DNA from: Hyperoodon ampullatus
Lineage: Eukaryota; Chordata; Mammalia; Artiodactyla; Ziphiidae
Direction of reading: 5' to 3'
Assembly (NCBI GenBank): GCA_949752795.1
Contig: CATKHW010000563.1
Location: 1 to 64,000 of the forward strand
DNA: 64,000 nt
Shown in pieces: positions 62,590-64,000 of the stretch. A program made the translations under genes and the position numbers. Positions within the stretch are counted from its first letter, which is position 1. Every line of letters starts with the position of its first letter. Under the pieces are notes generated by a model. It searched no databases, was not told where the DNA came from, and worked only from the letters and a program-made list of their open reading frames with translations.

Positions 62590-64000
62590 CTTAGAATCAT
62601 CGTACCTGAATCCACCCATTTTGCTGCTACTGGTCTTATGACATTGATTTCATGGCTGAGGGATATTCCATCGTACGTAAGTACCACAATTTTTTGAACC
62701 ATGTTTATATTTTCTGGGATACTTAAGGTGTATCCAAGTTGAGGTCCTTGTATGCAGTGCAGCCCTAAATTTTGGGGTGGCTCTGTCTTATTGATTTTCA
62801 GTTTTCCCAAGGTATATTCCCTAGACTGGTAGTGCCCTTGGCTCTGTAGCTCTGTTCTTTACTTGTTTTAGGGAACAGAATGCACTCCTCCAGAGAGGCA
62901 GTTGGCAATTTACATCCCGCCCATCAGCATAACAAGGCTCCCTGTTCTCCAGGGCCTGTCTTGCCTTTCTTGTTCTTACACATTTTGTGGATGTCCCTTT
63001 TGACCGGTGGGAAGTGATACTTCTTTGTAGTGCAGATTTGCATTGCCCGCTTGCTTGCTTGGCCAAAAAGGGCGTATGCGTTTTCTCCTGAATATATTCA
63101 GGAGAAAACGCATACGCCCTTTTTGGCCAAGTGCATCATTGTCGAAGTTGTGCCCCTCTTCCTGTGCTTTAAAGGCGATTCCAACGTACCTCTTGAAATC
63201 TGTTTCCTGCTATTCTGCCTCGCTTTCAAGTCCGCCTCGTTGCCTTCCCTCAACAGATTTTTGGACGATAGTTGTCCTTTATTACTCGGCCAGTTTGTGA
63301 ATTGCTGTGCCCCTGAGCTCCATTTTTCAACTCGTTTTTGGTGAGCTGACCGCAAGTCCAAAATTTTGGTTCAGGACCTATACTGGTTCCCGGTGGGTGG
63401 CTGAGAATTTGGTTAATTCTTCTTCCTGCCGGGAAATTAGAGTGATATGTGCCCGTCCAAATGCCTAACAGCTACTCTCTCATTGGTTCTCCCTCTTCCC
63501 TTTCATCCTCTGCCAAATTGGCAACGTGTGCGAACCAAGAGGTTAAAGGGGCTGTCTCTCCAAGTTGGGAGGTTGATAGTAAAGCAGACGGAAAGTCAAA
63601 CCGGAGCACCAGGAGAGGGACTATGCGTTGAGTTTTAGAAACCTTTCGTATTCACAGTGTGTCCGTTCCCTAGGTTTCCCGCACATGTTATAGCTGTAGT
63701 AATATTCCCTTCAACCTGGAGAGTTCGGACCCATGGAATGGGTGCCATGCATTATTGCTTTAAAGGGTCTGCATTTGCTCACCCAATCTCAACAATCGTC
63801 TCAGTCCCAAGTGTCCCTCCTTATGCCACATCCAGCTGTCGTTGTAGATAGGGTCATTCCAGCTTTCATCAGAGACCCTGAAGGAATTGTAAAGAATTTC
63901 CCAGTTTTTTTGTTTTGTTTTTGAAATTCCTTTTTATAGTGGGTTTGAGCTGATTCTCGCTGCCATGTTGATGCCAGTCTACAAACACTTGATTCCCTTA
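62590..64000 (+). repeat. Monomer 37, cut by window end (1,411 bp present)
   Basis: Perfect palindrome 63058-63131; CAACGTGTGCG; GACTATGCGTTGAG; GTCTACAAACAC near 63,978. The last ~330 bp of the monomer lie outside the window. Confidence 0.96.
63905..64000 (-). mobile_element. LINE-1 3' tail cut by the right window edge
   Basis: The antisense poly(A) run starts at 63905. Antisense 3' UTR with the GTTGATG / CTACAAACAC variant follows, up to the window end. Confidence 0.82.

Larger units (their letters stand above)
1..64000 (+). repeat. Satellite array of ~1,739-bp L1-containing monomers filling the window
   Basis: The same ~1.74 kb sequence recurs head to tail from the first base to the last, with phase kept to within a few bases. 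The marker CTTAGAATC falls at 1, 1741, 3478, 5215 and so on to 62590. Monomer lengths are 1,732-1,740 bp and differ by small indels. No other sequence interrupts the array and neither end is reached. Long-monomer satellites of this kind are typical of mammalian constitutive heterochromatin. Location (pericentromeric, interstitial or subtelomeric) cannot be told from the sequence. No protein-coding gene is supported: open frames are short, occur in several frames on both strands at once, and are gained or lost by single-base changes between monomers. Confidence 0.98.
59112..64000 (+). repeat. Mixed distal zone after loss of trimer order (monomers 35-37)
   Basis: After monomer 34 (type a) the a-b-c order is lost. 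The CCCTTTT T-run form reappears in monomer 36, two monomers later instead of three. The TCTACAAACAC marker reappears in 37, four monomers after 33. All three monomers carry CAACGTGTGCG where most of the array has CAACCTGTGCG. The array continues past the window end. Confidence 0.8.

Noticed and set aside
1..64000. Hundreds of open frames of 60-145 codons on both strands
   Set aside because: They recur with the monomer, overlap in several frames, have no recognisable domain except the L1 ORF2 remnant, and appear or vanish with single-base indels (for example the 145-codon frame at 50856-51293 arises from one lost C).
1..64000. CRISPR array or other prokaryotic repeat system
   Set aside because: The repeat unit is ~1.74 kb with no short repeat-spacer alternation, and the embedded LINE-1 shows a mammalian genome.
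1..64000. Many independent L1 insertions, one per ~1.7 kb
   Set aside because: All copies share the same truncation point, tail position and orientation, so there was one insertion followed by tandem amplification.

Overview
The whole 64 kb window is one uninterrupted tandem satellite array. It holds 36 complete monomers of 1,732-1,740 bp (mostly 1,739) and a 37th cut off by the window end. All are in the same orientation, with no unique flanking sequence on either side. I see no functional gene, RNA gene or CRISPR array. The many short open frames recur every ~1,739 bp because the repeat does. For numbering, each monomer is taken to start at the recurring CTTAGAATC; this phase is arbitrary.

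Each monomer is a composite. About half (offset ~1,314 to the end, continuing to offset ~455 of the next monomer) is a 5'-truncated LINE-1 on the minus strand. It shows an antisense poly(A) tail (T-rich run), the L1 3' UTR and the decayed C-terminal end of ORF2. The other half is a 74-bp palindrome at offset ~469-542, perfect in 16 of 37 monomers, followed by ~770 bp that I cannot assign. The L1 type points to a placental mammal, and the 3' UTR looks laurasiatherian, probably cetartiodactyl. A long L1-containing monomer of this size makes me suspect the common cetacean satellite (about 1.7-1.8 kb in most whales, shorter in dolphins, from memory). That is an inference without a database search.

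Layout. (1) 1 to ~16,835: an older, diverged zone, monomers 1-10, in which a six-monomer block is repeated at a 10,424-bp spacing (monomers 1-4 are near copies of 7-10). (2) ~16,835 to 36,501: a younger, more uniform zone, monomers 11-21, with markers mixed irregularly between neighbours. (3) 36,502 to ~59,111: the same young family arranged as a three-monomer higher-order repeat of ~5,218 bp, monomers 22-34, with chimeric monomers at its edges. (4) 59,112 to 64,000: monomers 35-37, where the trimer order breaks down and another variant (CAACGTG) predominates.

Nothing here works together as genes. The biology is that of a satellite evolving by unequal exchange and gene conversion, probably in heterochromatin. 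The features most worth a second look are the palindrome at the L1 junction, the emerging trimer repeat, and the sharp boundary between old and young zones.
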